Below the pieces are notes generated by a model, which was given only the letters and a program-made list of their open reading frames with translations, searched no databases and had not been told where the DNA came from. Source: Sodalis ligni (GTDB lineage: Bacteria; Pseudomonadota; Gammaproteobacteria; Enterobacterales; Enterobacteriaceae). From it: a stretch of DNA of 64,000 bases. Location: positions 5,952,337-6,016,336 of the forward strand of contig NZ_CP075169.1 of NCBI RefSeq assembly GCF_016865525.2, given 5' to 3'. The position numbers and the translations under genes were made by a program. Below, piece after piece: positions 46,247 to 54,897 of the stretch. How positions within the stretch are numbered: the stretch's first letter is position 1; each line of letters opens with the position of its first letter.

Positions 46247-47632
46247 ATGTCTTTACCCGATTCTCAACAGGCATCGAACACGTCCGACGAAGGCGTTACC
46301 CGCGCGCTGGCGCGCTATCTGGTGACATCCAGGCCCGGGGATTTACCGGAAAATGTCCGCGCCCATGGCATCTGTTCTTTCGTTAACTGGCTGGGGTGCG
46401 CCGTGGGAGGGAGCCGTCATCCGGCGGTGGATATCGCCTATGCTGCGCTCTCTCCTTTTGCCGGAGCGGAACAGGCCGCCCTTCTGGGACGAAATACGCG
46501 CACGGATATCATAACAGCGGCATTGCTCAACGGCATCGCCTCACACGTTTTTGACTTTGACGACACCCATCTTAAAACCGTTATCCATCCCGCGGGGCCC
46601 GTGGCATCGGCCATTATGGCGCTGTCGGAATTCCGTGGCATCAGCGGTGCGGACTTTATCCATGCATTGGTATTGGGAATAGAAACGGAATGCCGCATCG
46701 GTAACGCGGTTTATCCGGACCACTATGATATCGGCTGGCATATCACCGGCACGGCGGGGGTGTTTGGCGCCGCGGCGGCGGTAGGAAAACTGTTGGCTCT
46801 GGACGAACAGCAAATGGTATGGGCGCTGGGTCTGGCCGCCTCGCAACCCGTTGGGCTGCGGGAAATGTTCGGCACCATGACCAAAAGCTTCCATCCGGGG
46901 CGGGCGGCGCAAAACGGCTTAACCGCCGCGTTGCTGGCGGCAAAGGGCTATACCAGTTCGGAACAGGGCATTGAAGCGAAACGGGGCTGGGCCAATGTCA
47001 CCAGCACCCACCGCAACCTGGCGGAGATAACCGGCGGATTGGGGGAGCGGCACGAAAGCCTGCTGAATACCTTTAAGCCTTTTGCCTGCGGCATCGTAAT
47101 CCACCCGGTGATTGACGGCTGTATCCAGCTACGCAGTGAATACGCTTTGCAGGCCGACGAGATTGACAGTATAGAACTGCGCGTCCATCCGCTGGTGCTG
47201 GAATTGACCGGCAAGCGCACACCCAAAACCGGTCTCGACGGTAAGTTCAGTGTCTATCATTCCGCCGCTGTGGCAGTGATTCAAGGGCGCGCGGGCGAAG
47301 CGCAATACAGTGACGCGTCGGTACGGGATGAACACACCATCGGGTTGCGCGATAGGGTCAATGCCGTCATCGATCCCTCACTGGACAGCGATGCCGCCCA
47401 TATCGTTATCCGGCTTCACAACGGCCAACGCCTTGAAAAACACGTCGACCATGCTATAGGCAGCGCGGCGAAGCCAATGACCCGGCAGGATCTGAATACT
47501 AAATTTACTGACCTGGTGGCGCCGATATTGGGACAAGATCGCGCCGCCATCCTGTTGCGGGCATGCTGGGACGTCGAGTCCTGCCGCAATATGGCGGAAC
47601 TGTCGGCCATGACCCAAGAGGGCGGGCGCTGA
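46247..47632 (+). CDS. MmgE/PrpD family protein (first copy)
   Basis: This 461-residue protein belongs to the MmgE/PrpD family, which includes 2-methylcitrate dehydratase, iminodisuccinate epimerase and cis-aconitate decarboxylase. An all-helical domain (about 1-270) with HVFDFDDTHLKTVIHPAGPV and TGTAGVFGAAAAVGKLL is followed by a smaller alpha/beta domain with FKPFACGIVIHPVIDGC and KFSVYHSAAVA. A GGAGCG ribosome site precedes the ATG. It opens an apparent operon with an SDR, a GntR regulator and a second family member, probably for catabolism of a dicarboxylic or tricarboxylic acid. The substrate is unknown. Confidence 0.85.
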   Translation: MSLPDSQQASNTSDEGVTRALARYLVTSRPGDLPENVRAHGICSFVNWLGCAVGGSRHPAVDIAYAALSPFAGAEQAALLGRNTRTDIITAALLNGIASHVFDFDDTHLKTVIHPAGPVASAIMALSEFRGISGADFIHALVLGIETECRIGNAVYPDHYDIGWHITGTAGVFGAAAAVGKLLALDEQQMVWALGLAASQPVGLREMFGTMTKSFHPGRAAQNGLTAALLAAKGYTSSEQGIEAKRGWANVTSTHRNLAEITGGLGERHESLLNTFKPFACGIVIHPVIDGCIQLRSEYALQADEIDSIELRVHPLVLELTGKRTPKTGLDGKFSVYHSAAVAVIQGRAGEAQYSDASVRDEHTIGLRDRVNAVIDPSLDSDAAHIVIRLHNGQRLEKHVDHAIGSAAKPMTRQDLNTKFTDLVAPILGQDRAAILLRACWDVESCRNMAELSAMTQEGGR

Positions 47633-47704
47633 GCCGGTACTACTCTTGTACTTAGGCAACGTCAGCGAACGTATCATCAGTGATGAAATAGACGGAGGCA
47701 ATGT

Positions 47705-48460
47705 ATGTCCGCAGAACTGAGTGGACGGGTAGCGGTGGTGACGGGCGCGGCCCGCAATATTGGCCGGGCAATGGCCCTTGAGCTGGCGGCGGCGGGCGCA
47801 GCCGTCGTAGTCAACGCCAAACAATCCGCTGACGCGGCCGCCGGGGTGGTTGAGGATATAGAACGTCAGGGCGGGCAAGCATTGCTGCACCTTGCCGACA
47901 TCAGCGGGCCCGAGGGTGCGCAAAGCCTGATGACGGCGGCATTACACCGCTTCGGCAAGATTGATATTCTGGTAAATAATGCCGCCATACGCCGTGAAGT
48001 CCCTTTCGCGCAGTTGGACTGGACGCAATGGCGCGAGGTACTGGCGGTGATACTCGATGGCGCTTTTCTGTGCGCAAGCGCGGCCTTGCCGGCGCTGCGG
48101 CAGGCCGGTGAAGGCACCATTATCAATATCGGCGGCATGTCCGCCCATGCGGGCTCCGCCGGCCGGGCGCACGTCATGGCAGCTAAAGCCGGCCTGGTGG
48201 GATTAACTCGCGCCCTGGCCCATGATTTAGGCCCTGACGGCATCACGGTGAACTGCGTGGTGCCGGGCATGATAAATACCGCCCGCGGCGCGGCGGCGGG
48301 CAATGCGGAGCCCGCGCACCATGCCGTTCACAGCACGCTACTGGGAAGACGCGGCACTCCAAAGGACATTGCGGATTTGGTGCGTTTTTTGAGCGGACCT
48401 CACGCCCGCTACCTCACGGGACAGGTCATTCACGCCAATGGCGGCGCGTTTCTCCCTTAA
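47705..48460 (+). CDS. Short-chain dehydrogenase/reductase of the PrpD-like cluster
   Basis: This 251-residue classical SDR has a TGAARNIGRA cofactor loop (about residue 14), NNAA in the fourth strand, Ser in NIGGMSA, and the position of the usual Tyr-x3-Lys read as HVMAAKAG, in which the catalytic Tyr is replaced. It also has the C-terminal GQVIHANGG. It lacks the standard catalytic Tyr, so it may have an altered mechanism. It follows the first MmgE/PrpD gene after 72 bp with a GGAGG ribosome site. Confidence 0.85.
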   Translation: MSAELSGRVAVVTGAARNIGRAMALELAAAGAAVVVNAKQSADAAAGVVEDIERQGGQALLHLADISGPEGAQSLMTAALHRFGKIDILVNNAAIRREVPFAQLDWTQWREVLAVILDGAFLCASAALPALRQAGEGTIINIGGMSAHAGSAGRAHVMAAKAGLVGLTRALAHDLGPDGITVNCVVPGMINTARGAAAGNAEPAHHAVHSTLLGRRGTPKDIADLVRFLSGPHARYLTGQVIHANGGAFLP

Positions 48461-48500
48461 GTACCGTTAAATGTACCGATAATTCTTCACAGGCGAATTT

Positions 48501-49178
48501 ATGTCTTATACAGCAGATTCCATCCAGGTATTACGTTCGGCGACCCTTTGTGACCTCGTGCAGGAAGAAATCCTGCGGCGGATTAAAACCCGGCAACTGG
48601 TGGCCGGTATGAAACTCAACGAAATGGAACTGGCCGAGCACCTGCAAATCAGCCGCAGTCCGGTAAGGGAAGCTTTCCGCGCCTTGGAAGAGGCCGGCCT
48701 GGTTTCACTGGAAAAAAACCGCGGCGCCTGGATCAGGGATATTTCCGAACAGGAAGCAGCCGAACTGTATGAAGTTCGCGCCGGCCTGGATGAAATCGCC
48801 GGTCGCCGCCTGGCGTCCATCGTTACCGAGGACCAATTGCAGGAATTGCATGGCGTGCTTGATCAACTGGAGGCCATTTCCCAGCATGACGATGTGAATA
48901 ATTATTTTTTATTGAATATTGCCTTCCACGATCGGGTGGTGGAAATGGCCGGAAACGCCACATTATTGACGCTCTATCGCCAGGTTATCAACCGCATGCA
49001 CTTAATCCGGCGTCAGGGCCTCGCGTTATCCGGCAGCTCCCAGGCGTCCCATGCCGAACACCGCATGATTCTGGCAGCGCTGGCGGCACGAGACCCGGAT
49101 GCCGTTGCACATTCGATGCGTCAGCATATTCAACAAGGGTATCAGCGTGCCTGTAGTGCGCAAAACCGGGCGCTGTAG
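48501..49178 (+). CDS. GntR-family regulator, FCD type
   Basis: This 225-residue regulator has a winged helix (about 15-80, with ELAEHLQISRSPVREAFRALEEAGLV as a region) and a C-terminal FCD all-helical ligand domain containing the metal-binding His/Asp pattern (FHDRVVEMAGN, then SHAEHRMILAAL). FCD regulators sense organic acids or sugar acids. Encoded inside the MmgE/PrpD cluster, it probably controls it through the palindrome at 46194. Confidence 0.9.
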   Translation: MSYTADSIQVLRSATLCDLVQEEILRRIKTRQLVAGMKLNEMELAEHLQISRSPVREAFRALEEAGLVSLEKNRGAWIRDISEQEAAELYEVRAGLDEIAGRRLASIVTEDQLQELHGVLDQLEAISQHDDVNNYFLLNIAFHDRVVEMAGNATLLTLYRQVINRMHLIRRQGLALSGSSQASHAEHRMILAALAARDPDAVAHSMRQHIQQGYQRACSAQNRAL

Positions 49179-49245
49179 TCAGCCGTTGCCCTTTTGATCG
49201 AGCGAGATATCTTGCCGCCACCCTGCTCCGGGAGAAAAACACGTT

Positions 49246-50628
49246 ATGAACGATCGCCAACTGGATAAGAATAGTATTGCCGAGCAGCTTGCCCATTGGA
49301 TCCTGGCGCAGGATGCCGGCGACTTTCCGCAAAAAACCATCGGCACCGCACGCTTGCTGCTGATGGATGTGATGGGTCTGTGCATTGCCGCGCGACACGA
49401 GTATTACGTAGAGTCCGCCCTGGCAACGGCTGACGGTAGCGGTTTATGTACGGCGCTGGGGCATCCCGGGGGGCTGACGGCCTATGACGCCGCCCTGGTG
49501 AACGGTACCGCGGCCCATGGTGAAGATTACGACGACACATTCGAGGGCGGCCCGGTTCACTCCGGCGCGGTGGTGGTGCCGGCGGTCATGGCGATTTGCG
49601 AGCGCGAAGGGCTAGCCGGAGAAGCGCTGCTACGGGGCATTGCCGTGGGGGCTGAATTAATGTGCCGTTTGAGCCTGGTGGCGCCGAAAGCCATCCATCG
49701 GGCGGGATTTCATCCCACCGCGGCCATCGGCGCTATTGCCGCGGCGGGAGCCGTTGCGGCGGCGCTGCGGCTGGACCACGGGCAGACGACGTCGGCCTTG
49801 GGGATTGCCGGCAGCATGGCGTCAGGGATTATTGAATACCTGGCCGAAGGCACCTCCACCAAACGCATGCATGCCGGCTGGGCCGCGCAATCGGGCATTC
49901 GCGCCGCCTTGATGGCCCGGGGCGGATTAGACGGACCGCGAACCGTGCTCGAGGGGCGCCATGGTTTTTTCCAGGCCTTCGCGCCTTCGGTAACCCCTGA
50001 TTTCACCCCGCTCTTATCTGACCTTAATCAGCGCTGGCTAATGCAGTCCATCGCTTTCAAGCCTTATGCATGCGGCACCATGACCCAGCCCTATATCGAT
50101 TGCGCCATCGCCCTGGCGCGCCGGAACATCAATCCCGGCGATTTTCGCGACATCGTTTGCCGGGTCGGGGAGGGTACAGTACATCGGCTGTGGGAGGATT
50201 TGGCGGTCAAGCATCGCCCTCCCACCGCCTACGCGGCAAAATTCAGCACGCCGTTTTGCATGGCGGTGGGCTTTTTTGACGGCCGGGCCGGACTGGGACA
50301 ATTCACGCCGGCACGGATTAACGACCCGGCGGTGCTGGCGCTGGCACAAAAAATCCGCTATGAAATCGACCCGCAAAACCCCTACCCGGCCCAGTTCACC
50401 GGCCATCTGCGGGCAACGATGAGCGACGGCACCGTTTATGAGCACGTTCAGCCCTGGATGCGCGGCGGCGCACAGCAGCCGCTGTCGCCGGGAGAGCTGG
50501 CGGAAAAATTCCGGGATAACGTCCGGCACGGCGGCTGGAATGACAGCCTGTGCGAGGGGATGCTCGCCATGTTTCAACAGATATTTACTCAAACCGATAT
50601 AAGATCCCTCGAACGGGGGAGAGTCTGA
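49246..50628 (+). CDS. MmgE/PrpD family protein (second copy)
   Basis: This 460-residue second MmgE/PrpD protein has HGEDYDDTFEGGPVHSGAVVV (near residue 88, where the first copy has FDFDDTHLKTVIHPAG), HPTAAIGAIAAAGAVA and FKPYACGTMTQPYIDC. The active-site region differs from the first copy, so the two probably act on different isomers or in successive steps. A GGGAG ribosome site precedes the ATG. It lies 67 bp after the GntR gene on the same strand. Confidence 0.85.
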   Translation: MNDRQLDKNSIAEQLAHWILAQDAGDFPQKTIGTARLLLMDVMGLCIAARHEYYVESALATADGSGLCTALGHPGGLTAYDAALVNGTAAHGEDYDDTFEGGPVHSGAVVVPAVMAICEREGLAGEALLRGIAVGAELMCRLSLVAPKAIHRAGFHPTAAIGAIAAAGAVAAALRLDHGQTTSALGIAGSMASGIIEYLAEGTSTKRMHAGWAAQSGIRAALMARGGLDGPRTVLEGRHGFFQAFAPSVTPDFTPLLSDLNQRWLMQSIAFKPYACGTMTQPYIDCAIALARRNINPGDFRDIVCRVGEGTVHRLWEDLAVKHRPPTAYAAKFSTPFCMAVGFFDGRAGLGQFTPARINDPAVLALAQKIRYEIDPQNPYPAQFTGHLRATMSDGTVYEHVQPWMRGGAQQPLSPGELAEKFRDNVRHGGWNDSLCEGMLAMFQQIFTQTDIRSLERGRV

Positions 50629-51277
50629 TATTTTTGCAACATTGCCCTGGGGAAAGCCTGATATTTCTCCAACGGGCTTTATCCTTTCTCTTAATGACGC
50701 TTAAAGAAGGCGGATATTGAGTTGAGCAAAAAAAAGGGCATATCGGCGATGGATACCTAAAAGACAGATACAAAAATATATCGCATCTCTTCTATGCCCT
50801 ATAATAATTTTTAATCAAAAAGGCATACGTTATTGATAAATTTATTTGCCCGTCAATAATCATAAGCATCACGCTGCAGAGTAGCAATGTTGATTTTTAA
50901 CTGATTAAAAAAAGCAATTACCAGCGTATATCTCATCCTATTCCACTATTCCCACAGCGCCTTCTCCATGGCGTGGCACAACTCCTATTCCGGCAAATAA
51001 GATCTCTGCCGTTTGCCGCTGGCCTTTGGCATGAAATCCGGTGGCGGTAACACCCTGCCAAGCGTTTCAAACGACCGGAGGTACGCCGTGCGCAAACCGC
51101 GGTTTGGCAGCGAAGTATTAACATTCAATAGCTTTTTTTTGTAAAAAATCTCATTTTGTACCAAATAACTTATATTACGTCCCAATGGCTTCAATGGCGA
51201 TTTACAAACTGGTCATAATCCTCTATCACATGGATTTAATGCGTCGCCGTCTTCATTACTGAGTGAAAGGTTGAAGT
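50629..51277. other. AT-rich gap with one long-range hairpin
   Basis: No gene is recognised in these 649 bp. AGGGCATA (50735-50742) pairs with TATGCCCT (50793-50800), with an inner GCGAT/ATCGC pairing, giving a structured element flanked by A and T runs. A GC-richer patch (about 50950-51120) has broken minus-strand frames that may be a gene remnant. Confidence 0.4.
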
Positions 51278-51397
51278 ATGATTATTTACAGCGTGCTTAT
51301 CGCTTTTATGCTGCTGATTACCATAATCAGCCTGGCTCTGCATTTCAGGGAAAACAGAAAGAGAAAAATCATATTCAACCGAACAAGCAGCCGGTAA
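51278..51397 (+). CDS. Small single-pass membrane protein (39 aa)
   Basis: This 39-codon frame starts with ATG after an AAAGG. It encodes a hydrophobic helix (IIYSVLIAFMLLITIISLAL, residues 2-21) followed by a strongly basic tail (HFRENRKRKII, then FNRTSSR). The layout is that of a small inner-membrane protein with a cytoplasmic tail. It lies 104 bp upstream of the RcsA-like gene on the same strand. No family is recognised. Confidence 0.5.
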   Translation: MIIYSVLIAFMLLITIISLALHFRENRKRKIIFNRTSSR

Positions 51398-51500
51398 ACA
51401 AATACCGAAGGCACTGTTCTCGTCTTCAAAGGGAATTTATAGAACGAACTAACGCATCCTTCCCCTATCAATAACCATAACTGTAGATATCGCGATTATT

Positions 51501-52157
51501 ATGACAGTGTTTATTCTTGATCCATGCACATACACCAGATATGCGCTGAAAAGCTCTCTTGGCGCAAATGGTGTTAAAGGAAGTATTCGAACACTGGACA
51601 GTTTGTCAACATTGAGAAAAAAATGCGAAACAGCATCTCCTTCCATTATTTTTATCAATCAGAATTATTTTCAATATCAGCACAATAATGAGGAGCTCAA
51701 GACCGTCATAGAACAGCATCCGGCGACGCTCTTTTTTATCTTTATCGGTAATGAAAGCATAAAATTCTATGATTTTATCCCAATCAAAAAGAATGTCATT
51801 ATCACTTCAAAGTTTATCAAAATCAGCACTATCAATATGATTATCCGTTATTATCTCGATGTCAGAACATGGCTGGATGATAATAACAAACTTGGATTTT
51901 CCCCACTGCGCTTTAGTAAAACGGAAGCTGAAGTCCTCACAATGTGGATGTCCGGCTACGATACGTTACATATCTGTTCACATTTGCATATCAAAGAAAA
52001 AACCCTTTCCTCCCATAAGATAAATATCAAGAGGAAAACCAGGGCAAGCAACAAACAGGTTATCTATCACCTGATTACCATCGCCAATAGCGTTACGGAA
52101 GGCATCAACAGCCACCCTCCCCGGGAAATAAATATGTCGCCACGCCTGACAGCATAA
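51501..52157 (+). CDS. rcsA: RcsA-like capsule regulator (LuxR family)
   Basis: This 218-residue LuxR-type regulator has an N-terminal receiver-like domain without the phosphoacceptor Asp. It closely follows E. coli RcsA: LDPCTYTRYAL, PSIIFINQNYF, IKKNVIITSKFIK, and the DNA-binding end FSKTEAEVLTMWMSGYDT, KTLSSHKINIKRKT and NKQVIYH. RcsA pairs with RcsB to activate capsule and exopolysaccharide genes. The ribosome site is weak. The gene is not in the usual rcsA neighbourhood, so it may be a second copy. The yjb operon of this window is a plausible target, since in E. coli it is under Rcs control. Confidence 0.72.
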   Translation: MTVFILDPCTYTRYALKSSLGANGVKGSIRTLDSLSTLRKKCETASPSIIFINQNYFQYQHNNEELKTVIEQHPATLFFIFIGNESIKFYDFIPIKKNVIITSKFIKISTINMIIRYYLDVRTWLDDNNKLGFSPLRFSKTEAEVLTMWMSGYDTLHICSHLHIKEKTLSSHKINIKRKTRASNKQVIYHLITIANSVTEGINSHPPREINMSPRLTA

Positions 52158-52289
52158 AAGCTCTTCTCTGCCCTGTTTTGCTGACCGTTAGCCGGGAATG
52201 CTATAGCCTCGCTCGGCTTACATCCCTAAATTCGGTATTTTATCGTCATCATGATAAGATGATGGATAGATAAGCTACGGGGGTTCCCT

Positions 52290-52799
52290 ATGAAAAGCAT
52301 GACTAGTTCGCAATTGCTCAGTCAAGCTGAACAATTGTGTGAACAACGGAATGTACGCCTGACGCCGCAGCGGCTCGAAGTATTGCGCCTGATGACGCAG
52401 CAGGAGGGGGCCATTAGCGCCTACGATCTGCTTGATCTGTTACGGGCCTCAGAACCCCAGGCTAAACCGCCGACTATATATCGCGCACTGGATTTTCTAA
52501 TGGAGCAGGGATTTATCCATCGCGTCGAGTCAACCAACAGCTTTGTCTTGTGCCATCATTTTGAAGAGCCTAGCCATACCTCGGCTTTTTTTATCTGCGA
52601 TCGCTGCGGCCAGGTCACGGAGCAATCCACCGAGGGGATTGAGGAGATTCTACAACGCATGGCCCGGTCAGCGGGTTTTGCCATGCGGCATAACGTTGTG
52701 GAAGCCCATGGTTTTTGCCTCAAGTGTTCCGAAGTGCAATCCTGCGATCGGCTGCATAATTGCGGACATGACCATAGCATTGGGATCAAAAAGAGGTAA
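52290..52799 (+). CDS. zur: Zinc uptake regulator Zur
   Basis: This is a 169-residue Fur-family repressor of zinc uptake genes. The winged helix (about 20-90) has RNVRLTPQRLEVLRLM and KPPTIYRALDFLMEQGF. The metal sites are visible: Cys/His in LCHHFEEPSHTS, the structural zinc pair CDRC (about 103-106) and CLKC with a His-rich CGHDH at the C-terminus. The order zur-yjbJ-lexA is as in E. coli. Confidence 0.95.
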   Translation: MKSMTSSQLLSQAEQLCEQRNVRLTPQRLEVLRLMTQQEGAISAYDLLDLLRASEPQAKPPTIYRALDFLMEQGFIHRVESTNSFVLCHHFEEPSHTSAFFICDRCGQVTEQSTEGIEEILQRMARSAGFAMRHNVVEAHGFCLKCSEVQSCDRLHNCGHDHSIGIKKR

Positions 52800-52945
52800 G
52801 AGTTAAACAGGGAGGCATTAAAATTTTTAGTAGATTAGTTTAAGTATGTGATTAGTAAGGTGGTACATCCTTGTACCTTTGGGTAGGAACATTAATCTGA
52901 TTATTTCGGGTAACCAACGTAATAGCGGGCTACCACGTCACATCG

Positions 52946-53154
52946 CTACCAGCGATATTTATTCTGGGTTTCCCAGTTCGAAACTTCCTTTTCTGCTGCT
53001 TCTTTGCCGTAACCATAACGTTCTTGAATTTTACCGATTAACTGGTCACGCTTCCTTCAACAACGGTCAAATCATCATCGGTGAGTTTGCCCCATTGTTC
53101 TTTCATTTTACCCTTGAATTGCTTCCAGTTGCCGCTTGCTTGGTCAGTATTCAT
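52946..53154 (-). pseudogene. yjbJ: CsbD-family stress protein YjbJ, frameshifted
   Basis: From the ATG at 53154 (GGAG ribosome site) the reading is [18 protein letters not shown], then [16 protein letters not shown], and then breaks. The next frame resumes at once with [20 protein letters not shown] and ends KYRW at 52946. Adding one base to the AA after GAAGG (about 53053) restores a 69-residue protein collinear with E. coli YjbJ. So this is yjbJ with a one-base deletion, either real or a sequencing error. The family is abundant under stress; its role is unclear. Confidence 0.85.
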
Positions 53155-53671
53155 TGTAAAACTCCTTCACTATCGTTTGGTGAGGAATTTTAATCATTAA
53201 CCTTTGCAGCGGTTAATGAATAATCGGATTCGTTAAAGAAAACGTCTGACATCGTTAATCTATAAGCTAACCCTATGAGATTAAGTATAGCAGTGCGTTT
53301 GGCGAAAGGCTTATTTGGCAGAGGATTTGACGTCATATGGACGGTAATTCCCGCGTTTTTTACCATAAGGCGATATAAAACAGCAGGTAGCGGAGGAAAT
53401 TAGAATGACGATAAATGTAACAGACTATGTATAAACTTCACTTATGCTCTAACGCGGATAGCTGGCGGGAACAGCGATTAATTACGGCAAGTATTGAATA
53501 AAGCGAGGCAAGAAAAGATGCAAAAGGTTATTGAACGGAACAAAACGACGCGCCACAGCTCCCCCAATAAATCTGCGGCCGCCGAAGCTGATAAAGGACG
53601 CCGAAAACCAAACCGGGGGAGAATACGCTACCTAGAGTCACCAACAGATCAAAGCGGGTCCAGACAAAGGC
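53155..53671. other. Gap between yjbJ and lexA; dinF absent
   Basis: In E. coli dinF lies between lexA and yjbJ. Here the 517 bp hold no DinF-like sequence. A plus-strand frame (ATG at 53518, ending at 53697) encodes a very basic low-complexity peptide and overlaps the lexA 3' end; I do not regard it as a supported gene. Confidence 0.6.
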
Positions 53672-54280
53672 TCAGATCCAATTGCCGTTGCGAATGACAC
53701 CTACCGCCAATCCTTCGATAGTGAGCTCCTGCTGGCGTAGATCTACCACGATGGGGGAGAAATCACTGTTTTCAGGTAACAGCTCAACGATATTGCCTTG
53801 TCTTCTGAGGCGTTTTACCGTCACTTCATCGTTAATCCGCGCGACAATCACCTGGCCATTACGGGCATCCTGCGTTTTGTGCACCGCCAGCAAATCACCA
53901 TCCATGATGCCGATGTCTTTCATTGACATGCCGCTGACGCGCAGCAAAAAGTCCGCATGGGGTTTGAACAAATCAGGATCGACTTTGTAATGGCTTTCGA
54001 TATGCTGTTCCGCCAGCAATGGCTCGCCCGCCGCCACGCGGCCAATCAGAGGCAAACCGCTCTCTTCCTCAATGAGTAAACGGATCCCGCGGGAAGCGCC
54101 GGAGACAATCTCAATCGCCCCTTTTCGCGCCAGCGCCTTAAGGTGCTCCTCGGCGGCATTGGGTGAGCGAAACCCCAGCTGTTGGGCGATCTCCGCGCGT
54201 GTCGGCGGCATGCCGGTTTGCGATATATGATCGCGGATAAGGTCAAAAACCTCTTGTTGTCTGGCGGTTAACGCTTTCAT
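53672..54280 (-). CDS. lexA: LexA repressor
   Basis: LexA is the SOS repressor; this copy has 202 residues, as in E. coli. The N-terminal winged helix has [23 protein letters not shown] (28-50 region). The autocleavage site Ala-Gly lies in RVAAGEP (about 84-85), the catalytic Ser in [10 protein letters not shown] (about 119) and the Lys in [11 protein letters not shown] region (about 156). Two SOS boxes precede the gene, so it is autoregulated. It also acts on uvrA/ssb in this window. Confidence 0.98.
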   Translation of the reverse strand: MKALTARQQEVFDLIRDHISQTGMPPTRAEIAQQLGFRSPNAAEEHLKALARKGAIEIVSGASRGIRLLIEEESGLPLIGRVAAGEPLLAEQHIESHYKVDPDLFKPHADFLLRVSGMSMKDIGIMDGDLLAVHKTQDARNGQVIVARINDEVTVKRLRRQGNIVELLPENSDFSPIVVDLRQQELTIEGLAVGVIRNGNWI

Positions 54281-54288
54281 TCCGTCCC

Positions 54289-54325
54289 CTGTTTGTTTAT
54301 ACAGTCTTCATGTGAGTATATACAG
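54289..54325 (-). promoter_or_regulatory. Tandem LexA boxes of lexA
   Basis: On the minus strand CTGTATATACTCACAT (54325-54310) and CTGTATAAACAAACAG (54304-54289) lie 21 bp apart. The second fits CTG-N10-CAG exactly and the first has one mismatch (CAT). E. coli lexA likewise has two boxes in this position. Confidence 0.85.
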
Positions 54326-54403
54326 GTCGAGCCCAATTGAAAACCTCATGTGTGGCAAAACGTAATAAAAACGGCTGAATTTAACAACGGTTAAGAGAAG
54401 CCA

Positions 54404-54772
54404 TCATCGAAATAGTCGCCACAGCAAGGTTATCCAGACCCAGGCCGCCAATATGATGGCCAGCGCAACCGCAGCCGACCCGAGATCCTTTGCCCGTCCC
54501 GAGAGGGGGTGCAGCTCTGGCCCGATGCGGTCCACCACCGCTTCTATGGCGCTGTTTATCGTTTCCATCACCAATACCAGCCACACCGAGCCAATCAATA
54601 AAATACGCGAAATAGCGTCGGATTCGAGATAATATGCAAGTACGATGGCAAGGATGGCTATTACCGCTTCCTGCCGAAAAGCCGCTTCATGACGCCAGGC
54701 CGCTGATAATCCTTTTAATGAATATCCCATGGCGTTATAGATACGTTTAAGTCCACTGATTTGGTTTGCCAT
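54404..54772 (-). CDS. dgkA: Diacylglycerol kinase
   Basis: This is a 122-residue inner-membrane kinase with three helices, the same length as E. coli DgkA. It recycles diacylglycerol to phosphatidate. The active-site block [15 protein letters not shown] (about 69-83) is intact, along with the amphipathic N-terminus [15 protein letters not shown]. It is divergent from plsB, as in E. coli, and lies upstream of lexA on the same strand. Confidence 0.97.
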   Translation of the reverse strand: MANQISGLKRIYNAMGYSLKGLSAAWRHEAAFRQEAVIAILAIVLAYYLESDAISRILLIGSVWLVLVMETINSAIEAVVDRIGPELHPLSGRAKDLGSAAVALAIILAAWVWITLLWRLFR

Positions 54773-54897
54773 ACATTTGCGCGCTTGAGGAAAATTGCGC
54801 CCATATTACCGGTTCTTTGCGTTCTCATCACCACAGATCTGTTGCGCAGTTTCTGGTATTCTTGTGCCGCAATGCTAACAAGAGGCTTCACACAGAT

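Noticed and set aside
50933-51124. GC-richer patch with minus-strand frames in an AT-rich gap
   Set aside because: Frames are broken and no protein family is recognised.
53404-53433. Nine-codon frame (MTINVTDYV) after a GGAGG
   Set aside because: Too short to judge; no attenuator-like hairpin or downstream gene it could control.
53518-53697. Basic 59-codon plus-strand frame overlapping the lexA 3' end
   Set aside because: Low-complexity Lys/Arg/Ser-rich sequence, weak ribosome site and overlap with lexA.
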